Below are positions 1 through 6,675 of a stretch of 17,665 nt of DNA, in pieces. Made by a program: the position numbers and the translations under genes. Positions within the stretch are counted from its first letter, which is position 1. Each line of letters starts with the position of its first letter. The notes below the pieces were generated by a model. The model did not search any database. It was not told where the DNA came from and saw only the letters and a list, made by a program, of their open reading frames with translations. The DNA is taken from positions 1 to 17,665 of the forward strand of contig DJML01000104.1 in assembly GCA_002436505.1 (NCBI GenBank), given 5' to 3'. This DNA comes from Bacteroidetes bacterium UBA6491. Lineage in GTDB: Bacteria > Bacteroidota > Bacteroidia > NS11-12g > UBA9320.

Positions 1-920
1 ATGGCATCAATTTCATCAATAAAGATGATACAAGGTGCTTTTTCCTTTGCCTGGCGGAAAAGGTCACGCACACGACTTGCTCCGACACCAACGAACATTT
101 CCACGAAGTCTGAACCTGAAAGTGAGAAGAACGGCACACCGGCCTCGCCTGCAACAGCTTTGGCCATAAGTGTCTTTCCAGTTCCCGGAGGGCCCACCAG
201 CAGTACGCCTTTAGGTATCTTTCCACCTAGATCAGTGTATTTTGAAGGATATTTCAGGAAGTCTACCACTTCCATAACTTCTACTTTCGCTTCTTCGAGA
301 CCGGCGACATCTTTAAAGGTAACATTAACCTTTGTGTCATTATCAAATAGCTGCGCTCTTGATTTTCCGATGTTAAATATTTGTCCTGCACCGCCTCCGG
401 CTGGCCCCATCCTTCGCATCATAAAATACCAGAAGAGGATGAAAACGCCTATGATCAGCATCCATCTGAAAAGTCCGGAATAATCTTCCCTGTATACAGG
501 ATTTATCACCACTCCTTTCCCATCGTCTGCTTTCAGTTGGTTTGCCTCTACATCCTTTTTGAATTCAGCATAATCCCCTATTTCAGTAAGAATATAATCC
601 GGATCATCCGGGCTTGAAAGAAGGCCTTTTCTTTCTGTTTTATTATGTGCCTCAAGATTCTTTGCAGAATCTGTCAAATGGATCTCTGCTGATTTCCTGT
701 TAACAACATCAATGCTTTCAATTTCTCCTTTTTGAAGCATCTCAAGCATTTCGCCATACTTGATGTCCTTGCTCCCGCTCATAGAACTGATCCACAGCAA
801 CAGAAAAAAGACAGCAATTACTATGTAGATATAGTAAAAACTAAATTTCGGCGGCTTTGGCTTGCTGCCGTCCTGCGGATTTGATTTCCCTCCGGGGCGT
901 ATATTTTTATTATCTGCCAT
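1..920 (-). CDS. ftsH: ATP-dependent zinc metalloprotease FtsH, N-terminal part (cut by window edge)
   Basis: Membrane-anchored AAA+ protease that degrades misfolded or regulated membrane and cytosolic proteins. The 306 visible residues start at the ATG ending at 920. They show a Lys/Pro-rich cytosolic tail (1-25), a first membrane segment (about 27-45), a periplasmic domain (about 50-148), a second membrane segment (about 151-168), a Gly-rich linker (GPAGGGAG, 172-179) and the start of the AAA module. The AAA part has FKDVAGLEEAK (202-212), Walker A GPPGTGKT (243-250), the pore-loop-like region FVEMFVGVGASRVRD (272-286) and Walker B IIFIDEID (298-305), where the window ends. The second region of homology and the HExxH zinc site lie outside. 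The order of parts is normal for FtsH. It is transcribed divergently from kbl, and an exact -7 promoter motif lies 53 bases upstream of the start. Identification is secure; completeness cannot be judged. Confidence 0.96.
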   Translation of the reverse strand, partial: MADNKNIRPGGKSNPQDGSKPKPPKFSFYYIYIVIAVFFLLLWISSMSGSKDIKYGEMLEMLQKGEIESIDVVNRKSAEIHLTDSAKNLEAHNKTERKGLLSSPDDPDYILTEIGDYAEFKKDVEANQLKADDGKGVVINPVYREDYSGLFRWMLIIGVFILFWYFMMRRMGPAGGGAGQIFNIGKSRAQLFDNDTKVNVTFKDVAGLEEAKVEVMEVVDFLKYPSKYTDLGGKIPKGVLLVGPPGTGKTLMAKAVAGEAGVPFFSLSGSDFVEMFVGVGASRVRDLFRQAKEKAPCIIFIDEIDA

Positions 921-973
921 TCAGAATTTTTATCTATTTTACTTATTTGGGCAATAATTATACCACATTGCGG

Positions 974-981
974 CAAAGGTA
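974..981 (-). promoter_or_regulatory. Bacteroidota-type -7 element for ftsH
   Basis: Read on the minus strand this is TACCTTTG, an exact match to TAnnTTTG, the -7 consensus used by the Bacteroidota primary sigma factor. It predicts a start of transcription near 967 and a leader of roughly 45-50 bases before ftsH. I see no good -33 TTG at the usual distance: the nearest upstream TTG is about 27 bases away. Assignment is therefore by motif and position only. Confidence 0.5.
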
Positions 982-1118
982 CATTATTACAATTATCTGC
1001 CTGCTAAACAATTGAAATGCTTAAATAGTTGGCAAATCGGACGTATTGACAGTAATACCGGAACAGCAAATTCACTTTAACAGGTCAGTTGTCAGATTTC
1101 ATTTATCAAAGATTGGAC

Positions 1119-1126
1119 TAATTTTG
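1119..1126 (+). promoter_or_regulatory. Bacteroidota-type -7 element for the kbl-SDR-menA-menC run
   Basis: TAATTTTG matches TAnnTTTG exactly, with a weak -33 candidate TTTC at 1097-1100 (18-base spacer). The ATG at 1145 lies 18 bases downstream, giving a short leader of about 12 bases. This placement decides the kbl start: the longer frame that opens with TTG at 1046 would begin upstream of the promoter. Confidence 0.5.
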
Positions 1127-1144
1127 CCAAAAAAGAACGGAACA

Positions 1145-2335
1145 ATGTTTGGTAACTTACAATCTAAACTCCAGAAGGAACTACAGGAAATAAAAGACGC
1201 GGGACTGTATAAATCGGAACGAGTGATATCATCGCCACAGGGGGCTGACATTACGTTGTCAGACGGTTCCCATGTACTCAACTTTTGCGCGAACAACTAC
1301 CTTGGCCTTTCCTCCCATCCACGGGTAACCGAGGCCGCTAAGAAAGCCATTGACTCTCATGGCTATGGCATGTCCTCAGTGCGTTTCATATGTGGAACTC
1401 AGGACATACACAAAGAACTTGAAAAGAAAATATCTGAATTCCTGGGAACGGAGGACACCATTCTTTATGCCGCAGCATTTGATGCAAATGGGGGAGTATT
1501 TGAACCACTGTTCGGGCCGGAAGATGCGATCATTTCTGACGCCCTGAATCATGCTTCAATTATCGATGGGATTCGGCTCTGCAAGGCTGTACGCTACAGA
1601 TATGAACACAACAACATGGAAGACCTGGAACGTTGCCTGAAGGAGTCTCAATCGCAGGAGAACAGAATAATAGTAACGGACGGTGTTTTCTCTATGGACG
1701 GGACCATAGCCCAACTTGACAAAATTGTTGAATTGGCTGAAAGATACAATGCTTTGATCATGATCGACGAGTGCCATGCAAGCGGATTTGTTGGCAAAAC
1801 AGGCCGCGGAACGCATGAATACAGGAATGTACTCGGAAAAATAGATATTATTACAGGAACTTTGGGTAAAGCTCTCGGCGGAGCTTCCGGCGGATTTACT
1901 TCCGGCAAAAAAGAAGTCGTTGAAATTCTTCGTCAGAGATCAAGGCCCTACCTTTTCTCTAACACATTAGCTCCCTCAATCGTTGGGGCTTCCATTGCGG
2001 TGCTTGATATGCTCAGCGAAACCACTGAACTAAGGGATAAACTGGAAAACAATACCAAATATTTCAGGGAAAAGATGACCGGTGCCGGTTTCGATATTAA
2101 ACCTGGGATACACCCCATCGTTCCGATCATGCTTTATGATGCAAAACTTGCTCAAACGTTTGCAGAAAGACTGCTGACACAAGGTATTTATGTGATCGGA
2201 TTTTACTTTCCGGTCGTACCAAAAGGTCAGGCCAGGATCCGGGTACAGATATCTGCAGCACATGACAGATCACATCTTGACAAAGCTATTGAGGCATTCA
2301 CTTCGATCGGCAAAGAACTGGAGGTGATTAAATGA
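1145..2335 (+). CDS. kbl: Glycine C-acetyltransferase (2-amino-3-ketobutyrate CoA ligase)
   Basis: PLP-dependent alpha-oxoamine synthase that cleaves 2-amino-3-ketobutyrate with CoA to glycine and acetyl-CoA, the second step of threonine degradation through threonine dehydrogenase. At 396 residues it has the usual Kbl length. Visible landmarks are FCANNYLGLSSHP (47-59), the substrate-loop region SSVRFICGTQ (77-86), the PLP ring-binding IDECHASG (207-214, Asp208 and His211) and the Schiff-base lysine in GTLGKALGG (Lys242). The frame is open back to a TTG at 1046, but the ATG at 1145 gives the family N-terminus and follows a promoter motif. The stop overlaps the next start as ATGA, so translation is probably coupled. 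No threonine dehydrogenase is in the window. AONS (BioF) or serine palmitoyltransferase are related alternatives, but the overall sequence reads as Kbl. Confidence 0.93.
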   Translation: MFGNLQSKLQKELQEIKDAGLYKSERVISSPQGADITLSDGSHVLNFCANNYLGLSSHPRVTEAAKKAIDSHGYGMSSVRFICGTQDIHKELEKKISEFLGTEDTILYAAAFDANGGVFEPLFGPEDAIISDALNHASIIDGIRLCKAVRYRYEHNNMEDLERCLKESQSQENRIIVTDGVFSMDGTIAQLDKIVELAERYNALIMIDECHASGFVGKTGRGTHEYRNVLGKIDIITGTLGKALGGASGGFTSGKKEVVEILRQRSRPYLFSNTLAPSIVGASIAVLDMLSETTELRDKLENNTKYFREKMTGAGFDIKPGIHPIVPIMLYDAKLAQTFAERLLTQGIYVIGFYFPVVPKGQARIRVQISAAHDRSHLDKAIEAFTSIGKELEVIK

Positions 2336-3117
2336 ACATAGATCTTACAGGTTATAATGCTCTGGTAAGCGGAAGCACACAGGGAATTGGACGTGCCATA
2401 GCTGCACAATTTGCTGAGTCTGGCGCTGCAGTCACTTTAATGGCCAGAAATGAAGGCAGCTTGAAGCAGGTTCTTGAGACGCTGCCTTCTCCGGGCGGAG
2501 CGATCCACAGTTATATCGTAGCTGATTTTTCAGATCCGCAGGGTGTAAAAAAGGCCTTACAAATGCACCTTGCCGGTAAAGCGATCCACATTGTCGTAAA
2601 TAATACCGGTGGACCACCGGCAGGTAAAGCGATCGATGCAAATATTGAAGAATTCAGACGGGCATTCGAGCAACATTTGATTTGCAATCAGGTCATTTGT
2701 CAATTTGCCGTTCAAGGAATGATAGAATACGGATACGGCCGGATCATTAATGTTATTTCTACTTCCGTAAAACAACCGTTGAACAACCTGGGAGTTTCCA
2801 ATACCATAAGGGGGGCTGTTGCCAACTGGTCAAAAACACTGGCAAACGAACTGGCTCCAAACGGAATTACAGTGAACAATCTGCTACCAGGTGCCACAGA
2901 AACTGAAAGGTTGACAGGCATCCTGAAGAATAAATCTCAGCAAAGCAACATCTCTGTTGATGAAGCCAGAGTGCAGATGCTAAAAGCAATCCCCGCCGGC
3001 AGGTTTGGTAAACCCGAGGAATTGGCGTATGCCGCTGCTTTCCTGGCGTCTCCCCTTGCTTCCTATATAACTGGGACTAACCTGGTGATCGATGGCGGCA
3101 GAACCTCTTCTCTATAA
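2332..3117 (+). CDS. Short-chain dehydrogenase/reductase family protein lacking the YxxxK pair
   Basis: A 261-residue classical-SDR Rossmann protein. The dinucleotide loop GSTQGIG is at 14-20, an Asp typical of the adenine pocket is in VADFSD (63-68), NNTGG (90-94) takes the place of NNAG, the strand-5 motif is NVIST (140-144), and VNNLLPGATET (181-191) fits the post-catalytic NxxxPG loop. C-terminal GKPEELAYAAAFLAS and ITGTNLVIDGG are classic. Aligning conserved NELAPNGITVN backwards puts Ser156 where the catalytic Tyr belongs and Arg160 where the Lys belongs (SNTIR). Some SDR relatives are known with this type of change, so the protein may be a non-canonical reductase or a non-enzymatic NAD(P) binder. 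Its start overlaps the kbl stop by 4 bases and its stop overlaps the menA start by 1. It is too short and of the wrong type to be the extended-SDR threonine dehydrogenase. Substrate unknown. Confidence 0.85.
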   Translation: MNIDLTGYNALVSGSTQGIGRAIAAQFAESGAAVTLMARNEGSLKQVLETLPSPGGAIHSYIVADFSDPQGVKKALQMHLAGKAIHIVVNNTGGPPAGKAIDANIEEFRRAFEQHLICNQVICQFAVQGMIEYGYGRIINVISTSVKQPLNNLGVSNTIRGAVANWSKTLANELAPNGITVNNLLPGATETERLTGILKNKSQQSNISVDEARVQMLKAIPAGRFGKPEELAYAAAFLASPLASYITGTNLVIDGGRTSSL

Positions 3118-4016
3118 TGAAACAATGGATATCAGCCATAAGGCCACGAACGCTACCCCTTGCAATATCAGGCATACTGATGGGAACTTATCCTGCTATC
3201 CTGAATGGGTTTTTCAGGATCGAAATCTTTATCCTGGCTTTATTCACTTCAGTACTGTTGCAGATCCTGTCTAATCTTGCAAATGATTACGGGGACTTCA
3301 TTAAAGGGACTGATACTTTAAGCAGCAGGTCCGACAGGGCATTAGCGTCCGGCAGCATTGATGCAGGTAGCATGAAAAAGGCACTGATCATCGCGTCTGT
3401 AATTACATTTGCGGTCGGTCTGGCATTACTGATCGCAGCATTCGGAGAGATCAGCACAGCTTTCTGGGTTTTACTAGTACTCGGATTATTGTCAATCGGT
3501 GCCGCAGTAAAATATACTGTCGGTAAAAAAGCATACGGATACCATGGATTAGGGGACATAGCGGTTCTTGTTTTCTTTGGATATATCGCTGTTTGCGGAT
3601 CATATTTTTTGTATTGCAGTGACTGGGAGAGTGTCTGGGAAAACGCGTTTCTGCCTGCAACAGGACTTGGTCTTTTTTGCGCAGGTGTTTTGAACATCAA
3701 CAATATCCGTGACATTAATCCTGATCGTATGAATGGGAAGCGAACGGTTGCTGTGATACTTGGAAGAAAGGGTGCTTTGTTATACCAGACCGCTCTTGTG
3801 TTTTTCGGATTTCTTGCATTTTACCTTCAATGGCAATCTGCTCCTGAAAAAACAGGTTTATTGATGCTGATGCTATTGCCGGTTTTTATGGTTCACACAT
3901 ATCGCCTTGCAAAGACACCAGAAAATGATGTCGCAACACATCACAGATCATTAAAACTATTTGTACTCCTGGTTTTAGCCTTTGTATGTCTTTATGGCAT
4001 CCTTATCTTATCGTAA
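3117..4016 (+). CDS. menA: 1,4-dihydroxy-2-naphthoate polyprenyltransferase
   Basis: Integral membrane prenyltransferase of the UbiA superfamily. It joins a polyprenyl diphosphate to 1,4-dihydroxy-2-naphthoate, giving demethylmenaquinone. The 299-residue protein starts with the MenA-like WISAIRPRTLPLAISGI and carries both Mg-diphosphate motifs: NDYGDFIKGTD (56-66) and NNIRDINPDRMNGKRT (195-210, with Asp199 and Asp203). About eight or nine hydrophobic segments are spread along the chain (for example 36-54, 89-108, 115-132, 147-165, 182-194 and 218-235). Its ATG overlaps the stop of the SDR gene, and its own stop overlaps the menC start as TAATG, which suggests coupled translation. The neighbouring menC supports menaquinone rather than another quinone or heme A. 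Gly at the fourth position of NDYGD is a minor deviation from the common NDYFD. Confidence 0.94.
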   Translation: MKQWISAIRPRTLPLAISGILMGTYPAILNGFFRIEIFILALFTSVLLQILSNLANDYGDFIKGTDTLSSRSDRALASGSIDAGSMKKALIIASVITFAVGLALLIAAFGEISTAFWVLLVLGLLSIGAAVKYTVGKKAYGYHGLGDIAVLVFFGYIAVCGSYFLYCSDWESVWENAFLPATGLGLFCAGVLNINNIRDINPDRMNGKRTVAVILGRKGALLYQTALVFFGFLAFYLQWQSAPEKTGLLMLMLLPVFMVHTYRLAKTPENDVATHHRSLKLFVLLVLAFVCLYGILILS

Positions 4017-5077
4017 TGGAGCAGATAGAAATTATTAAGCGAAATATCAGGTTCCTCAAACCGGCCAAAACGTCCAGGAATGTTTTCTCGCATCGAGAGA
4101 TCAACTATTTAATGGTCAGGGACAAAAACGGTTTGACCGGGATCGGGGAAGCTTCTCCTCTTTCATATCTGAGTGTGGATGACCTTGAGGATTACGATAT
4201 CATATTACAGGGATTTATTGATCTGATCAATGATGGTTTGGATTGGCGTGAACTGGACCTGATTTCTTTCCCCTCTATCAAATTCGGACTGGAGGTTGCC
4301 TATCTGGACCTGAAAAACGGTGGCAGGCGCATGTTATCGGATAATTCCTTTGTAAAGGGTAAACCGATACCTATCAACGGATTGATATGGATGGATGACA
4401 TATCATCTATGCGTGCTGCGGTTGATGACAGGATCATGGAAGGATATGATGTCATTAAATTAAAAATTGGTGCACACGATTTTGATGCAGAATGTATTCT
4501 GCTTGAGAATATCAGAAAAAAACACCCTGCGGGAAATATAAGTATCCGTCTTGACGCCAACGGTGCATTTGAACCTGACGATGCTTTACTGAAATTGAAA
4601 GAATTAGCCCGGTTCGGCATTCATTCCATTGAACAGCCTATCCAAGCCGGCCAGGTGGATGAAATGGCTAGAATTTGTACTGACACTAAGATCCCCATAG
4701 CCCTGGACGAAGAGTTGATTGGGATAGATGTGAGGGCAGGAGCTAAACTTCTGTCGGAAATAAAACCTGCGTATATAATCCTGAAACCCAATTTGATCGG
4801 AGGACTTGAAGCCTCAGAAGCCTGGATCAAATATGCTACAGACTCGAACATTGGATGGTGGGCAACGTCTGCTTTGGAATCAAACATAGGATTAAATGCA
4901 ATTGCACAATGGGTCTCGAAATATGAACCGGTTATACCGCAGGGCCTTGGAACCGGCAGTCTTTATAGCAACAACATCAATTCTCCGCTTGAAGTACAGG
5001 GCGGTTATCTCAGATACAACAGATCACTTACGTGGGAAAAAATAAGTCCCGAAAGGGAACAACCTGACGGGACTTAA
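4016..5077 (+). CDS. menC: o-succinylbenzoate synthase
   Basis: Enolase-superfamily enzyme that dehydrates SHCHC to o-succinylbenzoate in menaquinone synthesis. The ATG at 4016 overlaps the menA stop as TAATG and gives 353 residues; an in-frame ATG at 3986 lies inside menA and is less likely. The barrel holds the full catalytic set: the KxK pair in IKLKIG (Lys148 and Lys150), metal ligands Asp180 (RLDANGAF), Glu206 (SIEQPI) and Asp231 (ALDEE), and Lys257 in ILKPNLIGG. The capping domain loop around TGIGEASPL (41-49) is also typical. Members of this superfamily can be N-acylamino acid racemases or dipeptide epimerases, but the menA neighbour makes MenC the best call. The last codons lie inside a hairpin that appears to end both this run and tonB. 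Confidence 0.92.
   Translation: MEQIEIIKRNIRFLKPAKTSRNVFSHREINYLMVRDKNGLTGIGEASPLSYLSVDDLEDYDIILQGFIDLINDGLDWRELDLISFPSIKFGLEVAYLDLKNGGRRMLSDNSFVKGKPIPINGLIWMDDISSMRAAVDDRIMEGYDVIKLKIGAHDFDAECILLENIRKKHPAGNISIRLDANGAFEPDDALLKLKELARFGIHSIEQPIQAGQVDEMARICTDTKIPIALDEELIGIDVRAGAKLLSEIKPAYIILKPNLIGGLEASEAWIKYATDSNIGWWATSALESNIGLNAIAQWVSKYEPVIPQGLGTGSLYSNNINSPLEVQGGYLRYNRSLTWEKISPEREQPDGT
5043..5076. terminator. Shared bidirectional terminator between menC and tonB
   Basis: A perfect 9-bp inverted repeat (TAAGTCCCG at 5043-5051, CGGGACTTA at 5068-5076) encloses a 16-base loop and includes the menC stop codon. Read on the plus strand it is followed by AT-rich AATATTTTATATT. Read on the minus strand, below the tonB stop, it is followed by a run of six T (5036-5041 complement) after one A, the classic intrinsic terminator form. 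The two convergent genes are only 22 bases apart, so one hairpin serving both is the simplest reading. Confidence 0.65.
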
Positions 5078-5099
5078 TATTTTATATTACAAATAGTAA

Positions 5100-5774
5100 T
5101 TATTGAGTAACGTATCTCACCGGCAAGCGGAATCTCATACGTACCGGGCGGTCTCTTTGTTCAGCCGCTTCCCACATTCCACTCATCTTCAGAACGACGT
5201 TTATTGCTTCTTCTTCAAGTCCGAAGCCAATGGGACGACTTAATATCTTAATTGAACTTCTTTTAATAGAACCATCAGGTTCAACAACAAATTCAACTGT
5301 AACCCTGCCATCGATGCCCTCTTCAACTGCGATAGGAGGATAAACAAGGTTATTGGCAATAAACTGGTTCATATCACCTTTAAATTTCGCTTTTTTGGAC
5401 ACATCCCAGCTTTCAAAAACCTCTCCGGAGTTATCAATATCATCCGGTGGAGGGGGTGGTGGCGGGACATATGCTTCCTCGTCGTCTTCTGTACTTTTGA
5501 TTTCAGGTTGTGGCTCAATTTCTACCTCATCCTCAACAACCTCCAGAATAGGTGGCTGTTCATCCGGTGGGGGTGGTGGCTTATCCTGGATCGTTTGTTC
5601 AACGTCAATCTCATCTTCAGAATATTCGAAGTCGACAGAAGCACTTTGGTCTCTGTCATACTGCTTATAATGAAGAATACCGAGAACCAAAGCCAAAGAG
5701 AGCGATAAACCTGCCAATGAGAATATCGTACGATATCTTCGCAGATCAACCTCAGGATTCTTTTTAATTTCCAT
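5100..5774 (-). CDS. tonB: Energy transducer TonB
   Basis: Links the proton-driven ExbB/ExbD motor in the inner membrane to TonB-dependent outer-membrane transporters. The 224-residue protein has a short basic cytosolic tail, a single membrane anchor (about 16-34), an acidic and proline-rich periplasmic spacer with PPPPP (66-70) and seven prolines at 104-110, and a C-terminal TonB domain (about 130-221). The TonB domain shows YPP (145-147), GRVTVEFVVEPDGSI (156-170), FGLEEEAINVVLKM (184-197) and the closing RPVRMRFRLPV. It has its own -7 motif (5792-5799), so it can be transcribed independently of the VanZ-like gene upstream. Its transcript should end in the hairpin shared with menC. No exbB or exbD is in the window. 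Bacteroidota carry many TonB paralogues, so the symbol names the family and not a specific partner. Confidence 0.9.
   Translation of the reverse strand: MEIKKNPEVDLRRYRTIFSLAGLSLSLALVLGILHYKQYDRDQSASVDFEYSEDEIDVEQTIQDKPPPPPDEQPPILEVVEDEVEIEPQPEIKSTEDDEEAYVPPPPPPPDDIDNSGEVFESWDVSKKAKFKGDMNQFIANNLVYPPIAVEEGIDGRVTVEFVVEPDGSIKRSSIKILSRPIGFGLEEEAINVVLKMSGMWEAAEQRDRPVRMRFRLPVRYVTQ
5441..5580 (-). repeat. Two near-identical proline-codon blocks inside tonB
   Basis: Plus-strand blocks 5441-5463 and 5561-5580 share CATCCGGTGG and GGGGTGGTGGC and differ by a three-base insertion, one proline codon. On the coding strand both encode a poly-Pro run followed by Asp. They look like an internal duplication in the spacer that spans the periplasm; replication slippage could lengthen or shorten them. 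Confidence 0.6.
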
Positions 5775-5791
5775 TACAGTTTTCTATAGTT

Positions 5792-5799
5792 CAAAATTA
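5792..5799 (-). promoter_or_regulatory. Bacteroidota-type -7 element for tonB
   Basis: The minus strand reads TAATTTTG, exactly TAnnTTTG, 17 bases upstream of the tonB ATG at 5774. A start of transcription near 5786 would leave a leader of about 12 bases. Only a poor -33 match (TTTA) is found at about 22 bases. The spacing resembles that upstream of kbl. Confidence 0.5.
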
Positions 5800-5846
5800 G
5801 ACAATATCAGTCATTAATACCTAAAGCATAGGAAAAGGTAAATATT

Positions 5847-6242
5847 TTATACCTGCCTCTTTTGCAAAGTCATAAATAATCCGGCAATTGTAAGACCGAT
5901 GAAGCTACCTGCGGCATCGGCCATTATATCTAGAAACTCGAAATTTCTGCCAATCGACATAGCGCCTTGAATTATTTCTAGTAAAGATCCGTATAAAACA
6001 GTTACCAACAACGTAATAATAAACCAATGTCCGGTTCTGTTTGACATCCGTCCGGACAGCTTCGTATATAGAATGGCGAGGATTGACAAGATAGCATAGG
6101 CTACCAGGTGCCCCATTTTATCTGAAAATTTCAGGGAAATATCCGGCATTTTATTTGCCGGCCAAATACTGACCACCAAAATTGCACCAGCCCACAGGAC
6201 CAGCAGCAACAAAGCAGTAAACTTCTTCTTATTATAATCCAA
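5847..6242 (-). CDS. VanZ-like family membrane protein
   Basis: Small integral membrane protein of the VanZ-like family (Pfam VanZ). The family is named after teicoplanin-resistance VanZ, but most members have no established role. The frame is open from an ATG at 6281, which would overlap gcvH by 50 bases, and also has an ATG at 6266. I prefer the TTG at 6242: it follows an AAGG 8 bases upstream, overlaps gcvH by 11 bases and places a short basic tail (DYNKKK) before the first membrane helix. In the 144-residue long version, family landmarks are SDKMGHLVAY (53-62), YGSLLEIIQ (97-105) and GRNFEFLDIMADAAGSFIG (111-129), with four hydrophobic segments. It lies between gcvH and tonB, a gene order I recall from other Bacteroidota genomes. 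The start is uncertain; the family is not. Confidence 0.85.
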   Translation of the reverse strand: MDYNKKKFTALLLLVLWAGAILVVSIWPANKMPDISLKFSDKMGHLVAYAILSILAILYTKLSGRMSNRTGHWFIITLLVTVLYGSLLEIIQGAMSIGRNFEFLDIMADAAGSFIGLTIAGLFMTLQKRQV

Positions 6243-6612
6243 TAGATGCCTTATATGCAGCAGCATCCATAAGACCGTCAACCTGAGAAGCGTCGGACAT
6301 TTTTATTCTGATCATCCAACCTTCGCCATATGGGTCTTCGTTCACCTTCTCAGGCGATCCTTCCAAACCTTCGTTGGCTGTAAGAACCTCACCATCCAGT
6401 GGCATATAAAGATCCGAAACAGTTTTAACGGCTTCAACCGTACCAAAAGCATCTCCGCTGCTTAGTTCATCACCTACAGTTTCGATCTCCACAAATACTA
6501 CATCGCCCAGTTCACCCTGTGCAAATTCTGTAATGCCTACAACGGCTTCGTCACCTTCAACGCGGACCCATTCGTGGTCGCTGGTGTATTTAAGTTCTTC
6601 AGGAAAATTCAT
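6232..6612 (-). CDS. gcvH: Glycine cleavage system H protein
   Basis: Lipoyl carrier of the glycine cleavage complex; it shuttles the aminomethyl group from P protein to T protein. The protein is 126 residues, starting at the second of two adjacent Met codons (MNFPEELKYTSDHEW, the usual family start); the first Met is at 6615. The lipoylation site is Lys63 in VEAVKTVSDL, flanked by the conserved GDAFGTVE and by YMPLDGEV. The C-terminal NEDPYGEGWMIRIK is also classic. It overlaps the downstream VanZ-like frame and follows accD by about 60 bases with no clear promoter motif between them, so it may share a transcript with fba and accD. gcvT and gcvP are not in the window. It may link functionally to Kbl, which produces glycine, but the two genes are on opposite strands. 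Confidence 0.96.
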   Translation of the reverse strand: MNFPEELKYTSDHEWVRVEGDEAVVGITEFAQGELGDVVFVEIETVGDELSSGDAFGTVEAVKTVSDLYMPLDGEVLTANEGLEGSPEKVNEDPYGEGWMIRIKMSDASQVDGLMDAAAYKASIGL

Positions 6613-6675
6613 CATTTAAATTATTGGATGCGATTTAAATAAAATATTTCAATTGTTAAAGTAATCCGTAAAAAA

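Noticed and set aside
1..617. Plus-strand open frames opposite ftsH (1-483 and 381-617)
   Set aside because: They are antisense to a clear FtsH frame with Walker motifs and resemble no family.
1046..1144. Longer kbl frame starting at TTG 1046
   Set aside because: It would include the promoter motif and adds residues absent from Kbl proteins; the ATG at 1145 fits family length.
2332..3117. SDR as threonine 3-dehydrogenase partner of Kbl
   Set aside because: Bacteroidota SDR-type Tdh is an extended SDR of about 320 residues; this is a 261-residue classical SDR lacking the catalytic Tyr.
3986..4015. Upstream ATG for menC inside menA
   Set aside because: The TAATG overlap at 4014-4018 gives the same coupling as the preceding junction and a normal MenC N-terminus.
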